Shown one piece after another: positions 48,986 through 57,781 of a DNA stretch of 64,000 nt (the stretch's first letter is position 1; the number at the start of each line of letters is the position of its first letter). Position numbers and translations under genes: made by a program. The DNA comes from UBA940 sp031547885. GTDB taxonomy: Bacteria; Bacteroidota; Bacteroidia; Bacteroidales; Rikenellaceae. The DNA is taken from assembly GCA_031547885.1 (NCBI GenBank), contig JAVBRO010000001.1, forward strand, positions 124,001 to 188,000. Reading direction: 5' to 3'. The notes beneath the pieces were generated by a model. That model did not search any database. It had not been told where the DNA came from and saw only the letters and a program-made list of their open reading frames with translations.

Positions 48986-50359
48986 ATGGCGAAAAGCATA
49001 CTGGCAGGGTTGAATCTGGACGAGGTCACCCGCTCGATAATAATGGTCGCGGGGGTCGGCGGCGCAGGGGGCAACGCCCTCAACCACATGGTCGACCTGG
49101 GGATCAACGACGTCACTTTCATGGCCTGCAACACCGACGCGCAGGCGCTCGAGGACAGCAAGGCCACTATCAAGGTGCAGCTGGGGTCGGGTCTCGGCGC
49201 GGGCAACATGCCCGAAAAAGGTAGCCAGGCCGCAAAGGAGAGCATCGACGACATCATCAACGTACTGCGCAGCGAGGGCACCAGGATGCTCTTCATCACG
49301 GCGGGTATGGGCGGCGGGACCGGGACCGGGGCATCGCCAATCATCGCAAAGGCGGCGCAGGAACTCGATATACTTACGGTTGCGATCGTCACCACGCCCT
49401 ACACCAACGAGGGGCCGCTGCGCATCGAGCAGGCCAGGGCCGGTATCGAGGAACTGAAGCAGTACACCGACTCGCTGCTGGTGCTGAGCAACGACAGTAT
49501 CGAGGAGCTTTACGGCGACTTGCCCTACGACGAGGGTTTCTGGAAAGCCGACGACGTGCTGGCGACGGCCGTCAAGGGAATCGCCGAGATCATCACGGGC
49601 CACGGCACGGTCAACGTCGACTTTGCCGACGTGAACACCGTGATGAGGGGCAGCGGACGCGCCTTCATGGGTTCGGCAAGGGCCGAGGGCGAGAACCGCG
49701 CCGCCGAGGCCGTCGAGGCATCCGTCTCGTCCCTGCTTTTGAACTATCGCGACATCACGGGTGCGAAGAACATCCTGCTGAACATAAGCTACGGCAACCG
49801 CACCGTGACCGGGCGCGAAGCCGGCTACGTGCGCCAATATCTCCAGCAGAGGACCGGCGGCACGGCCAACATAATCTGGGGAACGGCCCACAAACCGTCG
49901 CTGGGCGACGAACTGGAACTGACCATCGTCGCGACGGGATTCCCCGGCGGAGGCGCCGCAGACGACGTGGTATCGGTTCCGCCGCCCGTACATATTCCCG
50001 TTACGCCGAGGCCGCAGTTCACTCCCCCGCGGACAGTGGGAACGTCGAGTTTCGAACCGCCCCAACCGGCGCCGCACGTGCCGACACCCGCACCGCATTC
50101 ACCCTATGTTCCGCCCTCGCAGCGTCCGCAGCAAACCCAGCAGCCGCCCCAGAGCGGAGTGGTACAGTGGAAAGGTACGGACCGCTACTCGGACATCGAC
50201 GCGATGGTCGCGACGCCTGCGTGGGTAAGGCGTAAGGCATCGCTCACGAACCCATACGAAGGCCGTCCGGTCGGCAAGGCGTCGCTGAAAGGCGAAGCGG
50301 CAGAGAAGGAAGAGGCGCCGAAGCAGTCGGGGTCGCTGTTCGATATGCCGGACGAATAA
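48986..50359 (+). CDS. ftsZ: Cell division GTPase FtsZ
   Basis: A 457-residue tubulin homologue that forms the Z ring. GVGGAGGNALNHM, NTDAQAL, the tubulin signature GGGTGTGA in AGMGGGTGTGASPI, NVDFADVNTVM and the C-terminal domain up to about residue 320 are conserved. A Pro/Gln-rich linker (residues 325-395) follows. The usual C-terminal binding peptide appears to be IDAMVATPAWVRRKAS near residue 410, but about 45 further residues ending LFDMPDE follow, so it is not terminal. Last gene of the dcw cluster. Confidence 0.97.
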   Translation: MAKSILAGLNLDEVTRSIIMVAGVGGAGGNALNHMVDLGINDVTFMACNTDAQALEDSKATIKVQLGSGLGAGNMPEKGSQAAKESIDDIINVLRSEGTRMLFITAGMGGGTGTGASPIIAKAAQELDILTVAIVTTPYTNEGPLRIEQARAGIEELKQYTDSLLVLSNDSIEELYGDLPYDEGFWKADDVLATAVKGIAEIITGHGTVNVDFADVNTVMRGSGRAFMGSARAEGENRAAEAVEASVSSLLLNYRDITGAKNILLNISYGNRTVTGREAGYVRQYLQQRTGGTANIIWGTAHKPSLGDELELTIVATGFPGGGAADDVVSVPPPVHIPVTPRPQFTPPRTVGTSSFEPPQPAPHVPTPAPHSPYVPPSQRPQQTQQPPQSGVVQWKGTDRYSDIDAMVATPAWVRRKASLTNPYEGRPVGKASLKGEAAEKEEAPKQSGSLFDMPDE

Positions 50360-50361
50360 AT

Positions 50362-50478
50362 GATAGATGAAAAATGATAGATGAAAAATTAATGTGCGGC
50401 ATATGCCGCGAGCTTTTTATAAATCGTCGCGAAGCGACACCATAATCTTTCATCTATCATCTTTAATCTTTCATCATA
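50362..50478. repeat. Inverted short-word element (GATGAAA arms) with two hairpins
   Basis: Left arm GATAGATGAAAAATGATAGA, hairpin GTGCGGCATATGCCGC (50393-50408), a short A/T linker, hairpin GTCGC-GAA-GCGAC (50426-50438), right arm ATCTTTCATCTATCATC up to 50478. Directly abuts the gldE start. Confidence 0.9.
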
Positions 50479-51762
50479 ATGGAAGTACTTGGATATATGT
50501 TCGCTGAGCCGCAGGTGATCGAAATGATCGTGCTGCTTGCCGTGCTGATATGCTGTTCGGCTTTCGCATCGGCTTCCGAAACCTCGCTTTTCTCGCTCAG
50601 ACCCACCGACATCGACGAGATGGAGAAAAAGGGGGTGAAGTCGATCGCCAAGGTCGAAAAACTGCTCGCAGACCGCGAATACACCCTTGCTACCATCCTT
50701 ATATTCAACAATCTGGCTAATATCTGCATTGTCATCATCTCGGCCGGGATCATAGGCCGCACGATGACTTTCACCTCTGCGGCGTGGGAGTTCGTCTTCA
50801 TCTCGGTGATCGTTACTTTCATACTGCTGCTGTTCGGCGAGATACTGCCGAAAGTCTACGCCACGTACAATAACCGCTGGTTCGCGCGTTTCTGTGCGCC
50901 GGTGATCACGGGACTGAAAGTTATCCTGAAACCGGTGGCATGGCTGCTCGTAAAAACCGGCTCGCTGATAAAGGGCAGGAGCAAGGAGAATATTTCGCTC
51001 GACCAGCTCTCCGACGCGCTGGACGTTACGCAGGCGCAGTCCGACGAGGAAAAACAGATACTCGAGGGGATAGTCAGCTTCGCCGGGCGTGACGTGGGAC
51101 AGATCATGAAGCCGCGTTTCGACATGGCGGCGCTCGATGTAGAGGACTCTTTCGCCCGCGTCAAGGAGGTGATCGTCTCGTCGGGATTTTCGCGCATACC
51201 GGCCTACGAGGAGAACATAGACCATATCAAGGGAATCCTCTACATCAAGGACGTGGTGCCATATATTGCCGAAGCCGACGATTTCGACTGGCCGAAACTG
51301 CTGCGCAGGGCCTATTTCATACCCGAACACAAGAAGATCGACGACCTGCTCGAAGAGTTCCAGAGCAACAAGGTGCACGTGGCGATCGTGGTCGACGAGT
51401 ACGGCGCGACGCTGGGGCTGGTCTCGCTCGAGGATATACTCGAGGAGATCGTGGGTGAGATTTCTGATGAATCGGACGTCAATATGTCGTTCTACACCCG
51501 CATCGCCGAGGACGAATATATTTTCGAAGGAAAGACCCACCTGGGCGATTTCGAACGCATCCTGGGGCTCGAAGAGGATACTTTCAAAGAGGTTAAGGGC
51601 GAGGCCGAGACGCTTGCGGGGCTGCTGCTCGAGATAAAGCGCAGTTTCCTGAAAAAGGGCGAAAGCGTCGATTGCCGCGGAATGCGTTTCACGGTCGTCT
51701 CGCTCGACGGCCGCCGCATCGAGAAAATCAAAGTGAAAGTCGGAACGCCGACAGTGGTTTAA
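50479..51762 (+). CDS. gldE: GldE-like CNNM/CBS membrane protein
   Basis: A 427-residue protein. Three N-terminal membrane spans form the CNNM domain (residues about 15-170, with CSAFASASETSLFSLRP and LLFGEILPKVYAT). Two CBS domains follow (around 200-320: MKPRFDMAALDVEDSF, SRIPAYEENIDHIKGILYIKDVV, VAIVVDEYGATLGLVSLEDILEEIVGEI) and then a CorC/HlyC C-terminal FAD-like domain. The length and N-terminus match the Bacteroidota GldE group, required for gliding in Flavobacterium; in Bacteroidales without gliding it is more likely an ion transporter. It precedes the phosphopantetheinyl transferase gene, a conserved neighbour. Confidence 0.88.
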   Translation: MEVLGYMFAEPQVIEMIVLLAVLICCSAFASASETSLFSLRPTDIDEMEKKGVKSIAKVEKLLADREYTLATILIFNNLANICIVIISAGIIGRTMTFTSAAWEFVFISVIVTFILLLFGEILPKVYATYNNRWFARFCAPVITGLKVILKPVAWLLVKTGSLIKGRSKENISLDQLSDALDVTQAQSDEEKQILEGIVSFAGRDVGQIMKPRFDMAALDVEDSFARVKEVIVSSGFSRIPAYEENIDHIKGILYIKDVVPYIAEADDFDWPKLLRRAYFIPEHKKIDDLLEEFQSNKVHVAIVVDEYGATLGLVSLEDILEEIVGEISDESDVNMSFYTRIAEDEYIFEGKTHLGDFERILGLEEDTFKEVKGEAETLAGLLLEIKRSFLKKGESVDCRGMRFTVVSLDGRRIEKIKVKVGTPTVV

Positions 51763-51834
51763 TATTTCCTCCATTGGAGGGATGCCGCAAAGCGATGGGG
51801 TGGTCCTTACAGCGAAAAGGAATTTTTTCTTTAA

Positions 51835-52017
51835 CTACTTTTTGACGAACAAAAAGTAGCAAAAATTCGCCCACCTTCCAAAAATCTATTCCGGCTTGCC
51901 TAAAATGGTACGCCTTGAGCTAACGCGGAGCTATCGCACATGGCGACTTCCATTTTAGGCGGCGCCTGCACCCACGATTTTTGAAAAGTGGGGTTCCGTA
52001 CAAGTTGACACTTGTGT
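51835..52017 (+). repeat. SIR structured repeat, copy 4
   Basis: P1 51835-51844/51850-51859 with loop ACGAA; the CGAA is complementary to TTCG at 51866-51869. P2, P3 (GCCTAAAATGG/CCATTTTAGGC) and P4 (CGCC/GGCG) are like copy 2; P5 is ACAAGT-TGAC-ACTTGT (52000-52015). The short stretch 51763-51834 before it shows nothing I can name. Confidence 0.88.
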
Positions 52018-52061
52018 GAAAGTAAACGGAAAATTTTAATCGATCCTATTCAAATTTATAA

Positions 52062-52637
52062 ATGGGCAGCAAACCGTGGTTAGAGATACGTACCGTTCCG
52101 GATGACCCGGAGACCCTGCGCGGGCTGGTGACAGAAGCCGAATGGGAGACCGCCGCGGCTATGAGATCCGCATCCCGCCGCGCGGAATGGCTCGCATGGA
52201 GGGCCGCCGCAAGGGAACGCCTCGGACGCGATATCACCATAACATACGACTCCAACGGTGCACCCATACTCGAAGAGGGATACATCAGCGTGTCGCACAC
52301 CCGCGGACGGGTGGCCGTCGTGTGGTCGCCGCGGCAGTGCGCCGTGGACATTGAACCCGCCTCGAGGGACGTTTCGCACTCCTCGGCACGGTTCATTTCG
52401 GAAGACGAGAGCGGGCTTGCCGATGCCGGCAACCCGGTTTTCGCGCTATCGGTATGGTGCGCGAAAGAGGCGCTTTACAAATACTCCGGAGTGCCGGGAC
52501 TCGATTTTCTTGCCGACATCCGCATCACCTCGTCGGACATATCCGCAGGCCGCATGACCGGAGCCGTCAAAGGCGGCGAACCCGTCACAATAGAATTATT
52601 ATTCAGGGACGGGCTGGTTATTGCCGTAATCTTATAA
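52062..52637 (+). CDS. 4'-phosphopantetheinyl transferase-family protein
   Basis: A 191-residue protein of the Sfp/AcpT superfamily, which moves phosphopantetheine from coenzyme A to carrier proteins. GAPILEEGYISVSHTRGRVAVVWSPRQCAVDIEPASRD contains the ISVSHT and AVDIE motifs (first metal acid), and SVWCAKEALYKYSG is the W-x-x-K-E-A-x-x-K signature. Follows gldE, as in many Bacteroidota. Confidence 0.88.
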   Translation: MGSKPWLEIRTVPDDPETLRGLVTEAEWETAAAMRSASRRAEWLAWRAAARERLGRDITITYDSNGAPILEEGYISVSHTRGRVAVVWSPRQCAVDIEPASRDVSHSSARFISEDESGLADAGNPVFALSVWCAKEALYKYSGVPGLDFLADIRITSSDISAGRMTGAVKGGEPVTIELLFRDGLVIAVIL

Positions 52638-52639
52638 CC

Positions 52640-52825
52640 GTCATCCCGAGAGAGGCAGATCAAGTGGGTTTACAAGAAATAATAGCTATCATCTGCCGAC
52701 GAGGGATCTACCTAATATCAAACCCGCCCGCTTCTGCCTTTTCAATTATAATGTAGCTTCCTCTTCGCGTGATGGACCAACTTCTCCCGCTTTATGTTGT
52801 TGGATCACACTCGCCCGGAATGACA
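52640..52825. repeat. GTCATCCCGAG inverted repeat between convergent genes
   Basis: Starts GTCATCCCGAGAGAGGCAGAT and ends GGATCACACTCGCCCGGAATGAC. Internal GACGAGGGATC and CCTCTTCGCG words as in the other 180-base members. Fills the gap between the phosphopantetheinyl transferase and MATE genes. Confidence 0.9.
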
Positions 52826-52826
52826 T

Positions 52827-54188
52827 TTACATTTTCTTAAATTCCCTGATCTGGAACCACAGGAGAATTCCGGCAAGGAGCGAAGCCGCCCCGTCGGATA
52901 TCGGAAAGCTCATCCACACGCCCATACTGCCGTAGTGCGCAGGCAGGATGAACAACAGCGGAAGCAGGAACAGCAGTTGGCGCGTCAGCGAAAGGAAAAT
53001 GGCCTTGGGCGCCTTGCCGATATATTGGAAAAAGTTGGCGGTCACTATCTGGAAACCCACTATCGGGAAGATAATCATCACTATGCGCATCCCCTGCGCG
53101 GCGGCCTCGATCAGGCGGCTGGCGTCTTCGGTGGTCTCGCCCAGGAACAACATGGCTATCCGGTGCGGCATGGCCATTCCGAAGATGAAGCCGAACGTCA
53201 TGACGCACACGGCGCATATGATCGTCAGGCGCAGGGTCTTCACAACGCGGTCGTAGTTCCGTGCGCCGTAGTTGAAACCGACAATGGGCTGCATACCCTG
53301 GTTGAATCCGGCGCAAAGCATGATGAAGAGCAGCACCACGCGGTTGACTATGCCATAGGCCCCGACGTAGAGGTCGCCGCCGGTCTTCATCAGAGCCTGG
53401 TTGACGAATACTACCACGAGACTGGCGCAAAGGTGCAGCAGGAAAGGCGCGATACCGATCGAGAGTATCCCCCCGACAATACGTCTGCGCAGGCGGAATA
53501 TGCCGCGGCGGTAATGCAGAAAGCTTGCGGGCGACATGAAGTGGACGGTCTGAAGTCCGAGCGCAACCAACTGTGCGAGCACCGTCGCAAAGGCCGAACC
53601 GCGCACTCCCCATCCGAAACCGAATATGAAAAGGGCGTTCAGCGCACAGGTCACGCCTATCGCCGTAAGCATTATCCACATCGACTTGCGCGGATAACCG
53701 GATGCGCGCAGGACCTCGTTCTGGCCCATATAGAGGTGCGTGACGACACTCCCGAGAAGGATCACCTGCATAAACTCGCGCGCATAGGGAAGCGTCGCCG
53801 GACTTGCGCCGAAAAGTATCAGCAGCGGGTCGAGGAACAGCAGCGCGACGACGGCCATCGCAAGGCCGATGATGAGATTCAGCAGTACAAGGTTGCCCAG
53901 CAGGTGGAAAGTACGTTCGCGTTTCCCCTCGCCCAGGTTTATCGAGATCATCGCGGCCGAACCGATGCCCACCATCGATCCCAGCGCAGCAGATATGTTC
54001 ATCATGGGCATAGCTATGGCGAGTCCCGAAATAGCCAGCGCACCATGCTCCACGCCGTGGCCGATGAACACACTGTCGATGATGTTGTACAGGGCCGACG
54101 ACGCCATTGCGATGATCGCCGGAACGGCATACCTCGCAAGCAGCGTCGAAATCTTCTCTGTACCCAGATCGTGTGTCGTGACAACCAT
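52827..54188 (-). CDS. MATE-family multidrug/sodium efflux transporter
   Basis: A 453-residue membrane protein with about twelve spans in two similar halves. LARYAVPAIIAMASSALYNIIDSVFIGHG is the MATE N-terminus, MQPIVGFNYGARNYDRVVKTLR the conserved second-half motif. Exports cationic compounds in exchange for Na+ or H+. Own promoter upstream. Confidence 0.92.
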   Translation of the reverse strand: MVVTTHDLGTEKISTLLARYAVPAIIAMASSALYNIIDSVFIGHGVEHGALAISGLAIAMPMMNISAALGSMVGIGSAAMISINLGEGKRERTFHLLGNLVLLNLIIGLAMAVVALLFLDPLLILFGASPATLPYAREFMQVILLGSVVTHLYMGQNEVLRASGYPRKSMWIMLTAIGVTCALNALFIFGFGWGVRGSAFATVLAQLVALGLQTVHFMSPASFLHYRRGIFRLRRRIVGGILSIGIAPFLLHLCASLVVVFVNQALMKTGGDLYVGAYGIVNRVVLLFIMLCAGFNQGMQPIVGFNYGARNYDRVVKTLRLTIICAVCVMTFGFIFGMAMPHRIAMLFLGETTEDASRLIEAAAQGMRIVMIIFPIVGFQIVTANFFQYIGKAPKAIFLSLTRQLLFLLPLLFILPAHYGSMGVWMSFPISDGAASLLAGILLWFQIREFKKM

Positions 54189-54211
54189 TTTACATCTTTT
54201 GAAAGCGAGGC

Positions 54212-54219
54212 CAAAGGTA
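54212..54219 (-). promoter_or_regulatory. -7 promoter box of the MATE gene
   Basis: TACCTTTG on the minus strand, 23 bases before the start codon. The expected -33 site lies in a GATGAAA repeat arm and is not TTTG. Confidence 0.5.
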
Positions 54220-54231
54220 CCAATAAAAAGA

Positions 54232-54371
54232 ATGAAAGATGAAAAATGAAAGATGAAAAATCACGGAGCGGCTGAACGCCGCAGTTGTTAAAGCAAAACA
54301 GCGGAAAACTCCGCTGTTTATCGATTTATCTCATTCACGATTGAAAATCGTGCCCTTCTTTCATCTTTCAT
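54232..54371. repeat. Inverted short-word element (GATGAAA arms) with three hairpins
   Basis: Left arm AATGAAAGATGAAAAATGAA (54231-54260), hairpins GCGGC-TGAAC-GCCGC, 54296-54319, and CACGATT-GAA-AATCGTG (54337-54353), then right arm TTCTTTCATCTTTCATTTAA, which also encodes the last residues of the aminotransferase on the minus strand. Confidence 0.85.
54296..54319 (-). terminator. Terminator-like hairpin after the class III aminotransferase
   Basis: AAACAGCGGA-loop-TCCGCTGTTT, ten base pairs, followed on the minus strand by TGCTTT. Symmetric, so it could work in either direction. Confidence 0.5.
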
Positions 54372-55567
54372 TTAAGTTCGTCGAGGCACGAGACGATTAT
54401 GCGGCAGCTTTCGGCGATTTCGTCCCAGGTGATAGTGAGGGGCGGGGATATGCGGAAAGCCGTCTCGCAGAAGAGGAACCAGTCGCTCAGGATGCCCCGC
54501 TCTTTGAAAAGCTCCATCATGCGGTACATTTTGCCCGGCTCACCCAACTCGACCGCCATCAGAAGTCCGGCCCGGCGTATCTCGACGACCTGCGGGTGCG
54601 CGGCCAGTTCTCGTTCGTAGACGGCACCTTTCTCCTCTACATCCGCCAGCAGGTTGTTCTCCAGAATGTACTGGAGCGACGCGAGGCCCGCCGCGCAGCA
54701 GACCGGATGGCCGCCGAAAGTGGTGATATGCCCCAGCGCGGGATCGTGGGTGAGGGTGTTCATTATTTTATGCGACGCGACGAACGCCCCCAGCGGCATC
54801 CCGCCCCCGAAAGCCTTGGCAAGGCACAGTATATCGGGTTCCACGCCGTATTTTTGGAAAGCGAACAGTTCGCCAGTGCGCCCCATGCCGGTCTGTATCT
54901 CGTCGAAAACGAGCAGCGCACCCATCTCGTCGCACCTTTCGCGCAGGGCGTGCAGGAAATCGGATTCGGGCAGACGAACCCCCGCCTCGCCCTGGACCGG
55001 CTCGACCAGAACGCAGGCCGTGTGGTGCGTGATGCGGTCGAGTTCGCGGAAATCATTGAAAGTGAGGTAGCTGACATCGGGAAGCAGCGGCGCGAAAACC
55101 TCTTTCCATTCATCGCCCTCGGGACTCGACATCATGCTTAGCGCTCCGTGGGTCGAGCCGTGGTAGGCGCTGCGGAACGAGAGCATCTCCCATCGTCCGG
55201 TGGCGCGTTTTGCGAGTTTTAAAGCCCCCTCGACCGCCTCGGCGCCCGAATTTACGAAATATACCGACTGCAGGTTTTCGGGCAGCCGGGACGCAAGCAG
55301 AGATGCATACCTCACCTGCGGCGATTCGACCATCTCGCCGTAGACCATCACGTGCATATATCGTGCGGCCTGCTCCTGCACGGCCCTGACGACCGCAGGA
55401 TTCGCGTGGCCTACGTTGCTGACCGACACGCCTGATATCAGGTCGAAATACCGTTTGCCTTCGGGCGTGTAAAAAAAGACCCCTTCGGCCCTCTCGACCT
55501 CTATCATAAGAGGCGACGGCGAGGTCTGCCCCACATGTTCCAGAAACTGCTGCCTCAAAGTTTTCAT
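54368..55567 (-). CDS. Class III (acetylornithine/ornithine-type) aminotransferase
   Basis: About 399 residues, PLP fold type I. GKRYFDLISGVSVSNVGHANP, FVNSGAEAVEGALKLAKRATGR, SFRSAYHGSTHGAL, VEPVQGEAGV, LLVFDEIQTGMGRTGELFA and DILCLAKAFGGGMPLGAFV with the PLP Lys are clear. Substrate cannot be told: argD-like or omega-amino acid transaminase. No arginine genes nearby. The Met at 55567 is chosen because it falls one base after the upstream gene's stop; a longer reading would overlap it. Confidence 0.9.
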   Translation of the reverse strand: MKTLRQQFLEHVGQTSPSPLMIEVERAEGVFFYTPEGKRYFDLISGVSVSNVGHANPAVVRAVQEQAARYMHVMVYGEMVESPQVRYASLLASRLPENLQSVYFVNSGAEAVEGALKLAKRATGRWEMLSFRSAYHGSTHGALSMMSSPEGDEWKEVFAPLLPDVSYLTFNDFRELDRITHHTACVLVEPVQGEAGVRLPESDFLHALRERCDEMGALLVFDEIQTGMGRTGELFAFQKYGVEPDILCLAKAFGGGMPLGAFVASHKIMNTLTHDPALGHITTFGGHPVCCAAGLASLQYILENNLLADVEEKGAVYERELAAHPQVVEIRRAGLLMAVELGEPGKMYRMMELFKERGILSDWFLFCETAFRISPPLTITWDEIAESCRIIVSCLDELK

Positions 55568-55568
55568 A

Positions 55569-56159
55569 TCATCCGTTTTTACCGCCATACCGGTAATGGC
55601 CGATTATCTTATAGCCGAACAAACAGTCTTCCATGACCTGTCCGGCCCCTATGTTGTGGATTATCAGATGCCTCTTACCGTCACCCGACCGTCTTCCGGA
55701 GACTATCCCTATATGCGTCACTCCGCCGCCGAGATCCCAGCACACGATATCCCCCGGCCCGTAATCCTCCGCCCTGTCTGTTACCGGCAGTGTACTCCCG
55801 AACCGCGAGAAGAACACCATCAGGTTGGGCACGCGGCGGTGGTCTATATTGCGGTCGGGGCGGGTAAGACCCCAGTTCTTCGGATAAAGCCCGAAATTGG
55901 CTTTCATATCCTCGTGCACCTCTTTCTGCAGGTCGATGCCCATTTTGCGGTAGGCCCGTATCACCACGTCGGTACAGACTCCCCTGTCCGCAGGAACGTC
56001 GCCGCCGGGGTAAGGGATGCTGAAATACGAGGAGTCGTAAACCACCCGTTGTTTTGTCAGCGTCTGCGTAGAATCGGCCAGCGCGGAATAAAAACGATCC
56101 TGCGCCGAGGCTAAAGCCGCGGCTGCCGTAAAGAGTATTGTGAGCAGCAAACGCATCAT
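55569..56159 (-). CDS. Secreted DUF1287 protein (NlpC/P60-like fold)
   Basis: A 196-residue protein with signal peptide MMRLLLTILFTAAAALASAQ. The DUF1287 pattern is complete: YFSIPYPGGDVPADRGVCTDVVIRAYRKMGIDLQ with the likely nucleophile Cys, NIDHRRVPNLMVFF, YGPGDIVCWDL and THIGIVSGRR...HLIIHNIGAG with conserved His residues. Related to cysteine peptidases/amidases; activity not established. One base upstream of the aminotransferase, so the two are co-transcribed. Confidence 0.88.
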   Translation of the reverse strand: MMRLLLTILFTAAAALASAQDRFYSALADSTQTLTKQRVVYDSSYFSIPYPGGDVPADRGVCTDVVIRAYRKMGIDLQKEVHEDMKANFGLYPKNWGLTRPDRNIDHRRVPNLMVFFSRFGSTLPVTDRAEDYGPGDIVCWDLGGGVTHIGIVSGRRSGDGKRHLIIHNIGAGQVMEDCLFGYKIIGHYRYGGKNG

Positions 56160-56302
56160 GGCATAATTACGGAAGGAAATTTTTTATTCAATATGCGGAT
56201 AGAATCCTTCACCGAATACATCGTCCAGCGGAACAGAAGTTCGGCGCACTCAGCGTCGGTCAGTCCAACATGCTCCAGGAATTGCTGTCTAAGATTTTTC
56301 AT
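56156..56302 (-). CDS. 48-residue chimera of aminotransferase start and TrmH end
   Basis: The frame reads MKNLRQQFLEHVGL followed by TDAECAELLFRWTMYSVKDSIRILNKKFP. The first 14 residues match the start of the class III aminotransferase (MKTLRQQFLEHVGQ) and the remainder matches the end of TrmH (STERAEMLFRWTMYSVKDSVRILGKKF), the genes on either side. Its TGA overlaps the DUF1287 start (ATGA). It is probably the scar of a tandem duplication and deletion; the differences from the parents are mostly synonymous, so continued selection is possible. Function unknown. Confidence 0.6.
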   Translation of the reverse strand: MKNLRQQFLEHVGLTDAECAELLFRWTMYSVKDSIRILNKKFPSVIMP

Positions 56303-56320
56303 AAAAATAATCACTTGGGC

Positions 56321-56417
56321 GTCATCTTGAGCGAATCGTCATTGTGAATACTAAAGAGTGTAAAGCAATCCGGTCCTGACTGCTTGTCCCGTATTGCCTC
56401 ACTCGGTTTGCAATGAC
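56321..56417. repeat. GTCATTGCGAG-type inverted repeat overlapping a lipoprotein gene end
   Basis: GTCATCTTGAGCGAATCGTCATTG at the left and CACTCGGTTTGCAATGACG at the right. The right end encodes the last residues (SLQTE) of the A/T-rich lipoprotein on the minus strand. Confidence 0.75.
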
Positions 56418-56965
56418 GCCAGCCACATTTCCTTCAGGAAACTTACTTTGCTTTCCGTTGTCCACTTGTCTGTTATCATCACTGAATAATTATTCGCAAA
56501 TCCATTTTTTTCTCCAAAGAGAAAGTATGTGTCCAAAGATGAATTATCATAATCTCCATAGACTCGCCATATAATGTAATTGTCTACCTTATTCTCTTCA
56601 ATCAGTTCTTGTTTCAATCCGTAAGTGCTCACAAAATATTCTGACTCCCATTCATAGAATGCTTTTACAAAATCAAACCCCTTTTTTAAATTGTCAGCAT
56701 TAAACTCATATTTATTACAAGGCCCAAATGAAACAGCAATGGTAACTCCATCTTCATTTTTGAAAAATTGCTGTCTACTTACCGAGTTGTAATCTGTCCT
56801 TTCCCATTCATCCGGGATCGAGACAGAACCATACGGAAAAACCATATAATTTGTCTGGTTTTTCTTTTTGTCATAATCATAACCAACAATTGTACTAACT
56901 CTCTGCGAAGCACAGCTTGCAAAAAACAATAGGCTCAATAGATAAATACTATAAAATCCTTTCAT
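56399..56965 (-). CDS. A/T-rich lipoprotein of unknown function
   Basis: A 188-residue protein. Signal MKGFYSIYLLSLLFFASC with the lipobox Cys at residue 18. The mature part begins with a YDYDKKKNQTNYMVFPYGSVSIPDEWERT segment resembling PsbP/DUF1795-like folds, but I cannot assign a family. Strongly A/T-rich compared with trmH and DUF1287, and placed between them next to the chimeric scar and a GTCAT repeat: probably a recent arrival. Confidence 0.7.
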   Translation of the reverse strand: MKGFYSIYLLSLLFFASCASQRVSTIVGYDYDKKKNQTNYMVFPYGSVSIPDEWERTDYNSVSRQQFFKNEDGVTIAVSFGPCNKYEFNADNLKKGFDFVKAFYEWESEYFVSTYGLKQELIEENKVDNYIIWRVYGDYDNSSLDTYFLFGEKNGFANNYSVMITDKWTTESKVSFLKEMWLASLQTE

Positions 56966-57055
56966 ACTAGTTTACTTCAAATTACTGTATTCCTTACTTC
57001 GTTCTCGGACTGACACTTGAGTTTGGATTTACATAGAATCACGTGAAGCACACCG

Positions 57056-57080
57056 ATTCATGATTTATGGTTCATGATTA
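57056..57080. repeat. Short-word repeat (AATCATG type) at the trmH end
   Basis: TTCATGATTTATGGTTCATGATTA. On the minus strand it encodes the last TrmH residues (NHEP) and its stop codon. Same words as 25358-25507. Confidence 0.75.
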
Positions 57081-57781
57081 AACTTCTTGCCGAGTATGCG
57101 GACGGAGTCCTTTACCGAGTACATCGTCCAGCGAAAGAGCATTTCGGCGCGTTCAGTGGAAGTCAGGCGCCAGTCTATTTCCGACGCTGTCCGGATGCGC
57201 TCGGTGAGGCCGTGGATAAGTATCGCCGCCGAAGCCGAAACATTGAGGCTCTCTACGAAACCGTACATTGGGATCCGCACGAAATCGTCGGCCGCAGCCA
57301 TCACTTCATCTGAAATCCCCGCATGTTCAGTGCCGAAAACCAGCGCAAAAGGCCCTGCCGCCACATCGAAATTTTCGGGCGTATGGTCGCCCCGGTGCGG
57401 CGTGGTGGCGACGATGCGGTAACCGGCCACTTTCAGAGCCGACATCGCCGCGACGGTAGATGGGTGGCGCCGGATGTCGACCCACTTGTCTGTCCCGCGC
57501 ACGATATTGACGTTGGGCGTGAACCGGCACGTCTCCTCGATGGTGTGTATCTCCTGCAGCCCGAACGCCTCGCAGTTGCGCACCAGAGCGCTGGCGTTCT
57601 GCGGATGAAACGTGTTCTCCATGCAGACTGTGATGTAGCGCGTGCGGTCGGCAAGCACCCTTTCGAGCGTCGCAGAGCGTTCTTCGAGCATGAACCCGCG
57701 CAGGTATTCGACCCTTTCCGCATACCATTCGGGTGAATGCCCGGCTTGATCCAGCACCCATTTACTTTCGGTACTTTTCAT
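57065..57781 (-). CDS. trmH: TrmH-family tRNA/rRNA 2'-O-methyltransferase
   Basis: A 238-residue SPOUT methyltransferase. ITVCMENTFHPQNASALVRNCEAFG is motif 1, GPFALVFGTEHAGISDEVMAAADDFVRIPMYGFVESLNVSASAAILIHGL covers motifs 2 and 3 with the knot. Likely Gm18 of tRNA, by similarity to TrmH rather than TrmL. Its start overlaps the end of rsgA by 20 bases. The C-terminal helix is duplicated in the mini-gene at 56156-56302. Confidence 0.9.
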   Translation of the reverse strand: MKSTESKWVLDQAGHSPEWYAERVEYLRGFMLEERSATLERVLADRTRYITVCMENTFHPQNASALVRNCEAFGLQEIHTIEETCRFTPNVNIVRGTDKWVDIRRHPSTVAAMSALKVAGYRIVATTPHRGDHTPENFDVAAGPFALVFGTEHAGISDEVMAAADDFVRIPMYGFVESLNVSASAAILIHGLTERIRTASEIDWRLTSTERAEMLFRWTMYSVKDSVRILGKKFNHEP

